From Brachypodium distachyon (Eukaryota; Streptophyta; Magnoliopsida; Poales; Poaceae), in assembly GCF_000005505.3 (NCBI RefSeq), contig NC_016135.3:14602613-14666612 (forward strand): a stretch of 64,000 bases of DNA. The letters are read 5' to 3'. Below the pieces are notes generated by a model, which saw nothing but the letters and a program-made list of their open reading frames with translations, ran no database searches and had not been told where the DNA came from. Shown here piece after piece: positions 22,479 to 34,300 of the stretch (position 1 is the stretch's first letter; every line of letters begins with the position of its first letter). The position numbers and the translations under genes are program-made.

Positions 22479-23113
22479 CCTACCGATGTGAGTCGATGCA
22501 TGCTTCAACCAAGTAGTGGACATGGATGCAGCAGGAGGTCTGTTTGGTCCTGAGTGGCCAAAAGATCGCTCGAGGGATATTCCGTGTGAGCCATGAAAAT
22601 GAAATGTTGAAGTTGCTAGATACTTCGGGCAAGGGAGAACTTCCCAACAGAAGCAAAACACAAATACGTAGATACTATCAGGAAAAAATACAGATTTTTT
22701 TTTCTGATGGTAAGACATGCGTAGAGAAAAGAAGGGTTTTGCATGCGTAAAACAGAAACACAATAGCCTAGAAGGCAACAAGCATACTAGGTCAGTCGTG
22801 CTAATTAGATTAAAGTCTTGCGCATCAAACTAGGTTAATTTGATAGGGGATATGCAAGTTTTGTATCTAAAATAGCTTTGCTATTTACCTCTGTCATGGG
22901 GATGCAGGGCAAGTTTGACCAAAATGTACCCTAATTATAGTGGTTAGAATTCTCCATGGGGAAGGTGTGTTATGTATCGACATTTTGTTTGTCGTAAAAT
23001 AAGAGATGACATGTAGATTACCAGTTGCATTGCGAGCGGACATTTTCTGAAACAAGGAGTCGCATGATTATGCATTCAATTTACAATGATGTTTAGGGGT
23101 ATAAAATTTCACC
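22479..23113. other. Unassigned sequence
   Basis: Flank between LTR U2 and the hAT-like element. AT-rich, and no supported gene. Confidence 0.4.
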
Positions 23114-23121
23114 TTCACAAG

Positions 23122-23794
23122 CATGGTTTTCAAAGTGTCGCCTAGTCAATGCTTAGCCATCTAAGCGCCTAGCGATGTCAAGGCGTCGTTCTCGCCTTAG
23201 AATTTGAACTAAAGCGTCCAGGGGCGTGGCCTAGGCACTAAAATCGCCGCTTCTCTTGTTTCTGGACGCTGTCGATAGAAGGTCGAGCGGGAAACAGAAA
23301 TCGGCGGAGAAACAGATAAATTGGGGGAAAACAAGCTGGGGAGAGAGAGGAGAACACAGCCGTTGTATAAATCGAGGGAAAAGAGAGAGAGGAGCTCCTG
23401 CCAGATCCCTCCGCCGCTAGGAAGCTTCCCGCCAGATCCCATCCTCCTCCGCCGGCCTCTCCCTCTCTGGCCAAGCTCCTCCTCTGCTGGCCCTTTCCCT
23501 CTCCGGCCAAGATCTTCCTCCGCCGGCCCTCCCTAGGGCTGAGTGCTCATGGATTTGGTGGTTTGTGGTGTGGCGGCTGCAGTTCGTGGGGAGCACGGGA
23601 GAGGGAGAAGGAAGAAGACCCTTCGTTCAGTCCACTTAATGGGCCTTAGGCCATCATGGGCCAACTACATTCAACAGTTCCCCTAGCGCTTTGTAAAAAT
23701 GACTAAGGCGTCGCCTCGCGCTTTAAGCTCCTAGGTGTTGTGGAGCCCCCCCCCCCCCCCAACGCCTTAGAGCGCCTGGACGCTTAAAACCATG
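23122..23794. mobile_element. 673-bp non-autonomous hAT-like element
   Basis: The ends are inverted: CATGGTTTTcaaag... on the left and ...cttAAAACCATG on the right, with GCGCCTAGGCG-type words repeated in both subterminal regions. It is flanked by 8-bp direct repeats TTCACAAG (23114-23121) and TTCGCAAG (23795-23802), one mismatch. An 8-bp duplication points to the hAT superfamily. No transposase frame is present; the GC-rich centre (23,350-23,540) holds only short frames. The ends differ from the common CAGNGGCGGA hAT ends seen elsewhere in this window. Confidence 0.65.
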
Positions 23795-23802
23795 TTCGCA
23801 AG

Positions 23803-25760
23803 TTGGTGGACAAATCATCTATTTTTTTAGTAAAAGTTGCATCTCTAGAAATTTGCACGATTAAGCATTCGATTTGCCTTTCAATTTGCATCGCTGCCCA
23901 AGGTTTAAGACGAGGTTTTTACGAGTTGCCGGACTAAACAACCGTGTTGAATTATAAGTTACTGGACTAATTAAACTTGTTGAATCTGAAGTTGCTAGAC
24001 TAAGTAAGTTTTTGCGACAATAAGTTGCTTTTTGACCAATCAAGCTTTTGAGTAATAGTTGCATTCCAGCCAAAATTTCCGATCCGTGAACCACCGACTA
24101 GAAATTGCATTAGAGTCAAATTTTGAAGCAATTAAGCATTCATTTGCCTTAATTTTTCAATAGAAGTTGCTTCATGAGTGTTTATTACAAGTTGGTTTAG
24201 CTTATCAAACTCTTCATAATAGGAGTCTAATCACTGATTAGGCAAACTATTTAGCTCATGTGTGTTGATTAGGAGTTGCTTCACTGTTCATTTTTCTAGA
24301 CTATAAGTTGCCTTCGATAATCGACCTATTTTTTGAACGTACGACTGATTAGGCAAATATCGACTAGTGGTTGCTTCATTGTTCTTTTAATTTCTAGATT
24401 ATAAGTCGCCTTACGACGGACTGAACTATTTTTCGGATTGGTATGCATGACCAATTAGGCAAATTAGCAACTAGGAGTTGTCTTTTGACAGATTGAACTA
24501 TTGTTTGGATGGTGTTTTCAGAAGCATTTGGCTGCCGCATCGAGCTCGATGGGCGAATCAAGCACCGTGGTCGCATAATGCACATCGACCTAAGCAACTT
24601 GCATAGGAGTTCACTATTAGATCCTCCAAAAAATTGCTTAAGTACCCGTGTATCATTGCTAAATTTGGTTTTGGTTCACATTGGTCTGAAGCAGATGGGG
24701 CATTGGGTGTTCTTGATCTCCTCGTCTTCTCCCTCAACGACCACCTGATCCACTTCAGCGGCGACCTAATCGAGGCTCACAAACTCTACATCAATTTGCA
24801 TGGCCACCACATGGGCTCATGGCGAACACCTCGAGATGCACGGGAACCACGTCGACTTGATCCGCTACTAGCAGGTGATGTGCCTAGGTTGTTTTTCGTT
24901 TGATTTTTGTGTTTTCTATGTGCTAATCTGCCAGCTAATTGGGCTACTAATTTTACCCATAACTTGCCAAACTCGATGCTAATGGTTCAGTAATTTTGAG
25001 ATATTTTATTGCCTACTGTTTGTATTCTGCATGTGTTTTGATAGGGGTTTTGGTTTCATGTTTATGCGCATGATAGATGATTTTCCTGATTACAATTTGC
25101 TAGACTAACCACATATTTTTTATTAGAGTTGCTGCTCTATTGATCAAAAGTCTTTTCATGCCACTTTTCATTGATTTCTTGATTAGATAGTTGCATTCCT
25201 CAATAAAAGTCGTTGACTAACCACCTTTTTTTGAATAGTAGTTTGCATGACTAATTAAGCAACTAGGAGTTGCTTCACTTTTATTTTCCTTTATTATAAG
25301 TTGCCTTTCGACGAATTGAACTAAATAGGTACTGCATGAACATTTAGGCAAATTAGTGACCAAGAATTGTTTCACTTTTCTTTCTTTTTATTATAAGTTG
25401 CCTTTTGACGCATCGAACTATTTTTGTATAGGTATTGTATGATTGATTTGCAAATTAGTGACTAGGAGTTGCTTCACTTTTTTTTATAATAAGTTGCTCC
25501 ACTAACTATTCAACTTTTGAATAAAAAGCTACATGACTAATCAACTGTCTTGAGTTAGAAGTTGTTGGACTAAGCAGCCTTTTTTTAATTATATATTGCA
25601 TTTTACTAGTCATACTATTGACCAGAGGTTGCATTACAAGCCGAATTTTGAAGCAGAAGTTGCATGATTAACCATCTCTTCGTTTTAATAACCATTCACT
25701 ATTTTGAATAGGAGTTGCATGACTAATTAGCCTTTGTTGAACTAGTAACTTATAGGTTAA
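23803..25760. repeat. Degenerate AGTTGC-word repeat tract
   Basis: The phrases AAGTTGC, GGAGTTGCTTCACTTTT, ATAAGTTGCCTTT and GACTAATTAAGCAACTA recur dozens of times at irregular spacing of about 30-60 bp, from about 23,800 to 24,500 and from 25,080 to 25,760. Between them (24,510-24,900) is a less repetitive block with a 90-codon plus-strand frame that I do not recognise. Such word-rich tracts are often subterminal regions of large DNA transposons, but no ends were identified. Confidence 0.55.
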
Positions 25761-26282
25761 GCAGACTTTTTTAGTATCAGGCACCATGAACACAATTGAG
25801 GATGAAAAAGCAGCGAGAGTGCTTGAAGAAACTAGGGATGTAGTGCGTAGTCGCAGGAGGTTCGATGCACATGATGGTCTACTTTCAAATACAGAACCTG
25901 CGTAGCAGCTGTCGACAACACAAAGTGCATGTATTTTGTTTTTTTTAAGAAAAAGACCCTTCATTAGTTGCTTTAGGTTCACTCATTCTTGACTTGCTCG
26001 GCATGGTAATTATGTGCAGGTTGCAAATGAGAGTACTGATGCGGTTCTAGCTAGGCGCAGACGACCTTGACCCACATGCAAAGATGGACTACACAACAAA
26101 TGTTCATATTAGTGCAGTAGTTCTGTAGTGTTGTGGTCTTTTTTTCCAATAACAAAGCAGTGCATCATGTGGCTGCAGTACGTATTTTATGTAAGAAAAA
26201 ATGTTTCCAGCAAGTCACTAATATGAGACATCTAGTAATGTTTGCTCTATATATGTAGCTTCAACAGCAGGTTAATGCTTTT
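25761..26282 (+). other. Possible two-exon gene scrap
   Basis: An ATG at 25786 opens about 41 codons rich in Arg and Glu, followed by a stop. Further on, TTATGTGCAG (an intron acceptor pattern) near 26,025 is followed by about 16 codons ending in ARRRRP and a stop. This could be the 3' end of a gene or a transposon ORF. The evidence is weak. Confidence 0.2.
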
Positions 26283-26412
26283 GCTTTTTACTTGCCTGGC
26301 GTGGCCATCTTTGCTTCCCTGCAATCTTTTTTTACTTGCCTGGCGCGGCGTTCTTTGCCTGCCTGCAATCTTTTTTTACTTGCCTACTGTGGCGTTCTTT
26401 GTTTGCTTGCAA
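26283..26412 (+). repeat. 44-bp tandem repeat, three copies
   Basis: ACTTGCCT recurs at 26290, 26334 and 26378, each followed by GGCGTGGCC- or TGTGGCGTT-like sequence, TTTGC and TTGCAAT-type words. Confidence 0.85.
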
Positions 26413-27703
26413 TACTCATATTTGCATCTTCTTGTACATATTATACATGGATTTTTCCTTGTAGTCCTCATAGTTGCATCTCCTTAATCTGAACTGTACA
26501 GTACCATTTTTTGATGCAAATCCACACATCAGAGTGCCAGTGTTTTAACCTGCATAACCAAACACTTATGGTAGCAACTTTTGTGTTTGGAAGAGGTCAA
26601 GGACCTCCTTTTCAAAGTCCAAAGAAGTCCAGACGCAACAGAAGTAAGATATTTAGGAGGAGGATTTGGCACTGTACCTTTGATCTTCCCTTTTTCTTTC
26701 CTTTATTGTTGCATTTGGGTAAGTACCATTGATAAAAAATCTGCTTGGATGGAGAAAAGCAAGTCAGAAGAAGGGGGGCCGGGAAGGGTTGCTTACGATA
26801 GCAGAGCAACCTAGGCAAACGTGCGGGGGAGTCGGTGGGCTAGGTAGGGGTGCCATGTGCGGGGCCAGGGGGCGCACGGAGTCCGGAGAAGGCAGCAATT
26901 TCCATTTTAGGAAAAACCATCTAGATCTTTCCATATTTGGGTGTGCACCCTGGACATCCTTATAGTGCACATGCACCTCCTAGTCCTGTCAAAAGCACCA
27001 GACTTTTCGTCATTGAGTCAGTGAGTGGTTTGGTCTTTAAATGGGCAGGCGCACATTTGACTCCACTCGTCTTACCATGCAAAAGTGTGTTTTTCGGAAT
27101 TTCCAATAGAAAGAGTGAAAGCGGCATCAGCGGGAGGGCACGGGTGGACCTTACGGCGTTGGGTTTCACTTGTGCGGATCCTGTTGTAGAAGTCTCATAG
27201 GTCGAGGGCCTTTGTCGATTGCAAGGATCAACCCTTTTCAGAGGGTGTGAAGTCGGCACGAGTGATTTTTGAAAGTTGCGGCGAGCATGTTTGTCGAAAA
27301 TGAGGTGCACCAGGTGGTGGTCTTGGGCTTGGGTGCTCTTGTTTCCGGATCAGATGATATTCCCTAGGTTGTAATCCTGCTCTCTAGATCCTCTGAACCC
27401 TACCTCCAAACTCTAGTCTTTTTCTTTTTCTATGTTTCTTGTGTAAGGTTTTCCAGTCCGGTTTCCCTTATAATCAGGGCCACCTGTTCGCGGTCGAAAG
27501 TCCTTTGACAATAAATAACCCGCTGATGTTTGTTTCGTTGAAGAAAAATTGTGAAAGCAAAATAGAATACTGCTATATCCGTTTATGATAGAAGACGTTA
27601 TGCCAGTTGAGAACTGGCAGAACGTTTTACATGTAGGAACAGATGCAGTACTGACAATGTTATCATTTTAGAATTCGACATCCTCATCGAGTATCTCTAT
27701 TTA
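26413..27703. other. Unassigned sequence
   Basis: No supported gene. AT-rich at first, then mixed composition. The stretch near 27,340-27,560 resembles the 3' untranslated end of a retroelement but has no defined border. Confidence 0.35.
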
Positions 27704-28763
27704 GGAAGGCCTTAGGATGTGGTCTACTTAAAACTGGAACTGGATTAAATCAAGAGCAATGTCTCCAAAGACCTGGAGATACTCGATGGAGCTCTCACTA
27801 TAGAACATTAAAGAGTCTGGTTGATATGTTCCAAGCAGTTATCAAAGTGCTTGAGTTTGTGGAAGAGGAAGACAGGGACAAAACAAATAGAGATCAAGCA
27901 TTTGGTCTTTTAGTGTACTTACAGTCATTTGATTTTGTCTTCTTTTTGCATCTCATGCTGATTATCTTGATAATCACCAACACCTTGTCATTAGCACTCC
28001 AGCGGAAGGATCAAGATATAGTGAATGCAATGAATTGTGTCAAATCAACTAGAACTTATTTGGTTGGGATTAGAGAAAATGGATGGGAATCTTTGTCGTG
28101 CGAGGTGCAGGCATTATGTGAGAAACATGATATTGTCATGTGGAAATGGAAGAAGCATACATCAATCCAAAAATGAAACGACAAATAATTGGAATTAGCA
28201 ATAGACATCATTATCAGATTGATTGTTTCAATGATGTTATTGATTGGCTAGTTCAAGAGCTTGATAGTCGCTTCAATGAGACATCTTCTAACTTGCTTGT
28301 ATGGTCAGCGGCTTTTAGTCCAAGAGACTCATTTCATGATTTTAATTTGGAGAATCTGGTCAGCTTGGCTAAGCTTTACCCAGATGATTTTGATTTGGGA
28401 GAATTGAGAGATCTTAACCATCATCTTAGCCTCTATATTGCTGATGTGCGAGAAGATGCCAGATTCTTGAACATACAATCCATTTGTGAGCTTTCACAAA
28501 AAATAGTAGAGACAAGGAAGCATATTTGCTATCCTTTGGTTTATCGGCTTCTCAAACTAGTACTTGTGTTACCTGTTGCCACTACTACAGTTGAGAGGTG
28601 TTTTTCAGCTATGAAACTTGTGAAAACGGACTTGTGCAATCGGCTCAATGATGATAGTTTGAGTGATAATCTCATTTGCTATATCGAGAGAGAAGAAATG
28701 AAAAAGGTCACCAATAAACAAGTGGTTGATCGCTTCATGAAACTAAAAGATCGTAAATATTGA
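27704..28763 (+). pseudogene. hAT transposase (DUF4371/TTF-ZnF type), C-terminal half
   Basis: From 27704 the frame reads ALGCGLLKTGTGLNQEQC, then RPGDTRWSSHYRTLKSL, the conserved middle of the TTF-type zinc-finger hAT transposases. A +1-type shift near 28,150 moves into the 28,140-28,763 frame, which ends with the hAT dimerisation motif LPVATTTVERCFSAMKLVKT and IEREEMKK before a stop. The N-terminal zinc finger and most of the RNase H-like core are absent. About 115 bp at the 5' end are nearly identical to the break-point end of the minus-strand hAT copy at 46.3 kb, so the two are separate copies. Confidence 0.85.
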
Positions 28764-29095
28764 AGGTACGTTCTCATTTAAGTAATTTTATTTGGTGATT
28801 TTGCTATATTTTTTTAGTTGAAAATTTAAAGTCAGATCGTCAATTTTATAGGTTACCGAGTGCTTGAGGCTGGATGATGTATTTTGGCAATGCCACCTAA
28901 CTTCGACAAGCGGATTCGTCCTTAGTTTCTTCATTTTGGTACGCGCTTAAAGATTACTTGTTTTCTACTACACGCTAGTTGTTCTAAGAATTGTGAAACA
29001 CATTATTATCGGTATATTTTTGGTTGAAATTGCATTTACTTTTGTGTGAACGTCAAAGTTGTGCACTTGGGTAATTTTTCTGTAGCTCCGCCGCT
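28764..29095 (+). mobile_element. 3' end of the hAT element
   Basis: Downstream sequence of the transposase ends at about 29095 with CTGTAGCTCCGCCGCTG, the reverse complement of the typical hAT end CAGCGGCGGAGCTACAG. The opposite end of this copy is missing. Confidence 0.65.
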
Positions 29096-29486
29096 GTGTG
29101 AACTTATGGAGAATCACAAGGGAGAATCACCAGGATCCTATCTAGATCAAAGGACATGCCCCTTCTATCCACACACGAAAGCTAACGCTCAACAAACACA
29201 GTGCTCTCAGCACATACACAAAGGACATGCCCTTCAATCCACACACGAAATATGAACCTCTTTCAAAAAGAAGGGTGGGGAATACTTATACTAGGAACAT
29301 TCATCCTAGTTAGGTGTGTAAGCAACCCAAAATGAGTTTTAAAAATGTGTGGCTCTGTCTTGGAAAGGAGGAAACTTATGGAGACTCGCGTAGCAATCAA
29401 TTCTTGAACACATTGCATTGAAACTCTCATATCTTTTGACTTGGGCCTTCAAATCATGTTCCGTTTGTTGTGCCTGCAAGCTGACT
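29096..29486. other. Unassigned sequence
   Basis: No supported gene. A duplicated phrase, AAAGGACATGCCC / CACACACGAAA, occurs near 29,150 and 29,220. It may contain an intron or 3' region of the interrupted frame at 29,487-29,606. Confidence 0.35.
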
Positions 29487-29606
29487 TCAAGTACTAGTTA
29501 TTACTGCCTCTACACATGCAGGACTCTTTCGGAATGGTGTTGAAAGAGGTGGAAACTTGGAGCACAAAATCTGAAGTGGTATCTCTCCGGTGTACACAAT
29601 TGTTCT
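29487..29606 (-). pseudogene. Interrupted ORF, downstream part
   Basis: On the minus strand, 38 codons continue the frame of 38,275-38,400 across the Angela insertion when the 5-bp target duplication is counted once. They read TIVYTGEIPLQ, then CSKFPPLSTPFRKSP, and end at TGA (29487-29489). A splice donor-like GTAATA lies just before the stop. The family is not recognised. Confidence 0.4.
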
Positions 29607-31306
29607 TGTTAGGTTCGTTGCATAGGAAACAAAAAAATTTCCTACGAGAAGTGCGGAAGAAAACCCAAGAATATATATATACTAGATGTATGTAACGAGA
29701 GGGATCATGAACACCATACCCTCGTAGACCGCTAAGCGTTACGATCACGAGATCGTTGTTGGTGTAGTGGAACTTTCAATGAGATCAATCTCAGTGCCGA
29801 ACGGACAGCACCTCCTTGGTATCCACACGTTCAGCTTCACGTTGTCTCCTCCTTCCTCGATCTAGCAAGCGAGAGGGAGAGGTAGACGAGATCCCGGCAG
29901 CACGACGGCGTGGTGACTATGGTGAATATTCTCACGGGCAGGGCTACGCCGTGCACGTGAGAAGAGGAGGAGAGGAGGGCTCAGGGGAGAGAGATCCAAC
30001 TGAAAGCTTGGGGTGTCTCTCTCCCTTGCCCCCCCTTCTATTTATATAGGGGTAGAGGAGGCGTGGCCGGCCAGGACTATCCCGTGGCCAGGACTCTCAT
30101 GCGGCCAAGACTCTCCCGCGGCCAGGACTCTCCTCCTGGCCGCATGGGCCCTGTGGGCTAGCCCCTCGGCCCATTAAGGCCAGGGTGCTCCCTCACAGGC
30201 CCATTTAGCCCAGGGATAGGTGGGCCTCAAGGTGGAACCCTCCGGATCCCTCCGGAACCTTCTAGAAGCTTCCCGGTCAAAACCGGGAAATATTCCAAAC
30301 TTTCCAGAACCCTGAAAACAACTTTCCATATATAAATCTTTATCTCCGGAACATTCCGGAGCTCCTCGTTGCGTCTAGGATCCCATCCAAGACTCCGAAT
30401 CATAATTCGATATCATCATCATTTATCTCGTCTAACCCAAGCAACATGAAACGTTAAGTGTGTGACCCTACGGGTTCGAGAACATGTGGACATGATCAAA
30501 TATCAATAACCAATAGCGGGACCTGGATGTCCATAATAGTTCCCACATATTCCACGAAGATCTCATCGGTTGAACCACTATGTCGAGGATTCAATTAATC
30601 CAGTATCCAATTCTCTTTGTCTCGCGATATATTACTTGCCCGAGATTTGATCGTCGGTATCGCCATACCTAGTTTAATCTCGTTACCGGCAAGTTCTCTT
30701 TACTCGTTCCGTAATATAATACCCCCGCAACTAAACACATTAGTCGCATGCTTGCAAGCTCATTAGGATGTTATATTACCGAGAGGGCCCAGAGATATCT
30801 CTCCGTCACAAGGAGTGACAAATCCCAGTCTTGATCCATACAACCCAACAAGCACCTTCTGGGATACCTGAAAAACACCTTTATGATCACCCAGTTACGA
30901 GATGACGGTTGATGCCCACAAAGTATTCTTCCGGTACTAGGGAGTGGCATGATCTCATGGTCTAAAGAAATAATACTTGACATAATAAAACATAAGCAAC
31001 TTAAACTTAAGTGACACGATCAAAAGCTATGTTTAGGTTTGGGTCTGTCCATCACATCATTCTCCTAATGATATGATCTCGTTATTAAATGACAACACAT
31101 GTCTATGGTTAGGAAACCTTAACCATCTTTAATCAACGAGCTAATCTAGTAGAGGCGTATTAGGGACACGGTATTTGTTTATTTATCCACACATGTATTT
31201 GAGTTTCCAATCAATACAATTATAGCATGGGCAATAAACATTTATCAAGAACAATGAAATATGATAATAACAAATTTATTATTGCCTCTAGGGCATATTT
31301 CCAACA
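29607..31306 (-). repeat. Angela 3' LTR
   Basis: A 1,700-bp LTR downstream of the polyprotein. It has the same TATA box (30041-30048) as the 5' LTR. The 70-codon frame at 30771-30983 is an LTR frame found again in the other LTR and is not a separate gene. Confidence 0.95.
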
Positions 31307-31325
31307 GTCTCCCACTTGCACTAGA
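31307..31325 (-). promoter_or_regulatory. Angela polypurine tract
   Basis: On the minus strand the bases just before the 3' LTR read AGTGCAAGTGGGAGAC, the plus-strand primer site of Copia elements. Confidence 0.8.
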
Positions 31326-31339
31326 GTCAATAATCTAGT

Positions 31340-34300
31340 TTACATTGTAATAAATCTAACACCCATGGAGTCTTGGTGTTGATCATGTTTTGCTCGTGGA
31401 AGAGGTTTAGTCAACGGGTCTGCGACATTCAGATCCGTATGTACTTTGCAAATCTTTATGTCACCATCCTTGACATATTCACGAATAGTGTGAAACCGGC
31501 GTTTAATATGCTTGGAATTCTTGTGAGACCTCGGCTCCTTGGCGTTGGCTATGGCACCAGTGTTGTCACAATAGATGTCCATGGGATCCAACGCACTCAG
31601 AACCACACCAAGTTCGGATATGAACTCTTTCATCCAAACTCCTTCCTGTGCCGCTTCTGAAGCAGCCACATATTCCGCTTCAGTTGTTGATGCTGCCACA
31701 ACGCTCTGCTTGGAACTCCTCCAGCTAACTGCACCACCATTCAAAATAAATACGTATCCGGATTGAGACTTAGAGTCATCCGGATCAGTGTCAAAACTAG
31801 CATCGACGTAACCCTTTACGACGAGCTGTTCGTCACCTCCATAAACGAGAAACATTTCTTTAGTCCTTTTTAGGTACTTAAGGATATTCTTAACTGCTGT
31901 CCAGTGTTCCACTCCTGGATCACTTTGGTACCTGCTAGTCAAACTAACAGCATGACACACGTCTGGTCTAGTACACAGCATGGCATACATAATAGAGCCT
32001 ATGGCTGAGGCATAGGGGATACTATTCATCTTTTCTCTATCTTTTGCCGAAGCTGGACACTGAGTCTTACTCAATATCTTACCTTGCAACATGGGCAAGA
32101 ACCCTTTCTTTGCTTGATCAATTTTGAACCTTTTCAAAACTTTGTCAAGGTATGTACTTTGTGTAAGTCCTATCAGGCATCTTGATCTATCTCTATAAAT
32201 CTTGATGCCTAATATGTAAGCTGCTTCACCAAGGTCTTTCATTGAAAAACTTTTATTCAAATAGCCTTTAACACTTTTAAGAAGTTCTATATCATTCCCA
32301 ATCAGCAATATGTCATCCACATACAGTATTAGAAATGCTACAGAGCTCCCACTCACTTTCTTGTAAATACAAGCTTCTCCGTGAGTTTGGACAAATCCAA
32401 ACCCTTTGATCACCTTATCAAAACGGAGATTCCAACTCCGAGATGCTTGCTTCAGCCCATAAATGGAACGCTGAAGTTTGCATACCTTATTAGCATCCTT
32501 AGGATTGACAAAACCTTTGGGCTGAACCATGTATAACTCTTCCTCAATGTGACCATTAAGGAACGCGGTTTTGACATCCATCTGCCAGATTTCGTAATCG
32601 AAAAATGCAGCAATTGCTAACATAATCCGAACAGACTTTAGCATCGCTACGGGTGAGAAAGTCTCATCGTAGTCAACTCCTTGAATTTGTCGAAAACCTT
32701 TTGCGACAAGTCGAGCTTTATAGACGGTAACATTTCCATCAGCATCTGTTTTCTTCTTGAAAATCCATTTGTTCTCAACGGCCTTTCGGTCATTCGGTAA
32801 GTCTACCAAAGTCCATACTTGGTTTTCATACATGGATCCCATTTCGGATTTCATGGCTTCTAACCATTTTTCGGAGTCTGGGCTCATCATCGCTTCCTCA
32901 TAATTCGCAGGTTCATCGTTGTCCAACAACATGACATTCATGACACGAACATTGTACCACTCAGGAGTATTACGTGTTCTCGTCGACCTGCGAAGTTCAG
33001 TAGTTGTCTCATTCAAAACTTCATGATCATTATCATTAGCTTCCTCTCTAGCTGATGCAGGATGCACGGGAACAGTTTCTGGTGCTGCGCTACACTCAAA
33101 TTCGAGAGAAGGTTCAATAACCTCATCGAGCTCTACCTTCCTCCCACTCACTTCTTTCGAGAGAAACTCCTTCTCTAGAAAGGACCCGTTCTTAGCGACA
33201 AACACTTTTCCTTCGGATCTGTGATAGAAGGTGTACCCAATTGTTTCTTTAGGGTATCCTATGAAGACGCATTTTTCCGACTTGGGTTCGAGCTTATCAG
33301 GTTGTAGCCTTTTTACATAAGCTTCGCATCCCCAAACTTTAAGAAAGGACAGCTTAGGTTTCTTGCCAAACCATAATTCATACGGTGTCGTTTCAACGGA
33401 TTTAGATGGTGCCCTATTTAAAGTGAATGCGGCTGTCTCTAATGCATAACCCCAAAACGACAGTGGCAAATCAGTAAGAGACATCATAGACCGTACCATA
33501 TCCAATAAAGTACGATTACGACGTTCGGACACACCATTGCGTTGTGGTGTTCCAGGCGGCGTAAGTTGTGAAACAATTCCACATTGTCTTAAATGCGTGC
33601 CAAACTCGTAACTCAAATATTCACCTCCACGATCCGATCGTAGAAATTTAATTTTCTTGTTACGATGATTCTCCACTTCATTCTGAAATTCCTTGAATTT
33701 TTCAAATGTCTCAGACTTGTTTTTCATTAAGTAAATATACCCATATCTACTCAAGTCATCTGTGAAGGTTAGGAAGTAACGATATCCATCGCACGTTGTA
33801 ACACTCATTGGTCCGCACACATCAGTATGTATGATCTCCAACAAGTCACTGGCCCGTTCCATTATGCCTGAAAACGGGGTTCTAGTCATCTTACCCATGA
33901 GGCATGGTTCACATGTATCAAATGATTCAAAATCAAGTGATTCAAGTAGTCCATCAGAATGGAGTTTCTTCATGCGTTTTATACCAATATGACCTAGACG
34001 GCAGTGCCACAAATATGTTGAACTATCATTATCCACTTTGCACCTTTTGGCATTAACATTATGAATATGTGTGTCACTACTATCGAGACTTAATAGAAAT
34101 AAACCATTCACAAGTGGTGCATGACCATAAAAGATATTACTCATATAAATCGAACAACCATTATTCTCTGATTTAAATGAATAACCGTCTTGCATTAAAC
34201 AAGATCCTGATATAATGTTCATGCTCAACGCAGGCACCAAATAACAATTAGTAAGATTTAAAACTAATCCCGAAGATAAATGTAGAGGGAGCGTGCCGAC

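Noticed and set aside
23803..25760. CRISPR-like array in the AGTTGC tract
   Set aside because: The repeats are irregular in length and spacing, and the setting is a plant nuclear genome.
30771..30983. 70-codon frame, identical copy at 37734-37946
   Set aside because: Part of the Angela LTR found in both LTRs; no evidence of a separate gene.
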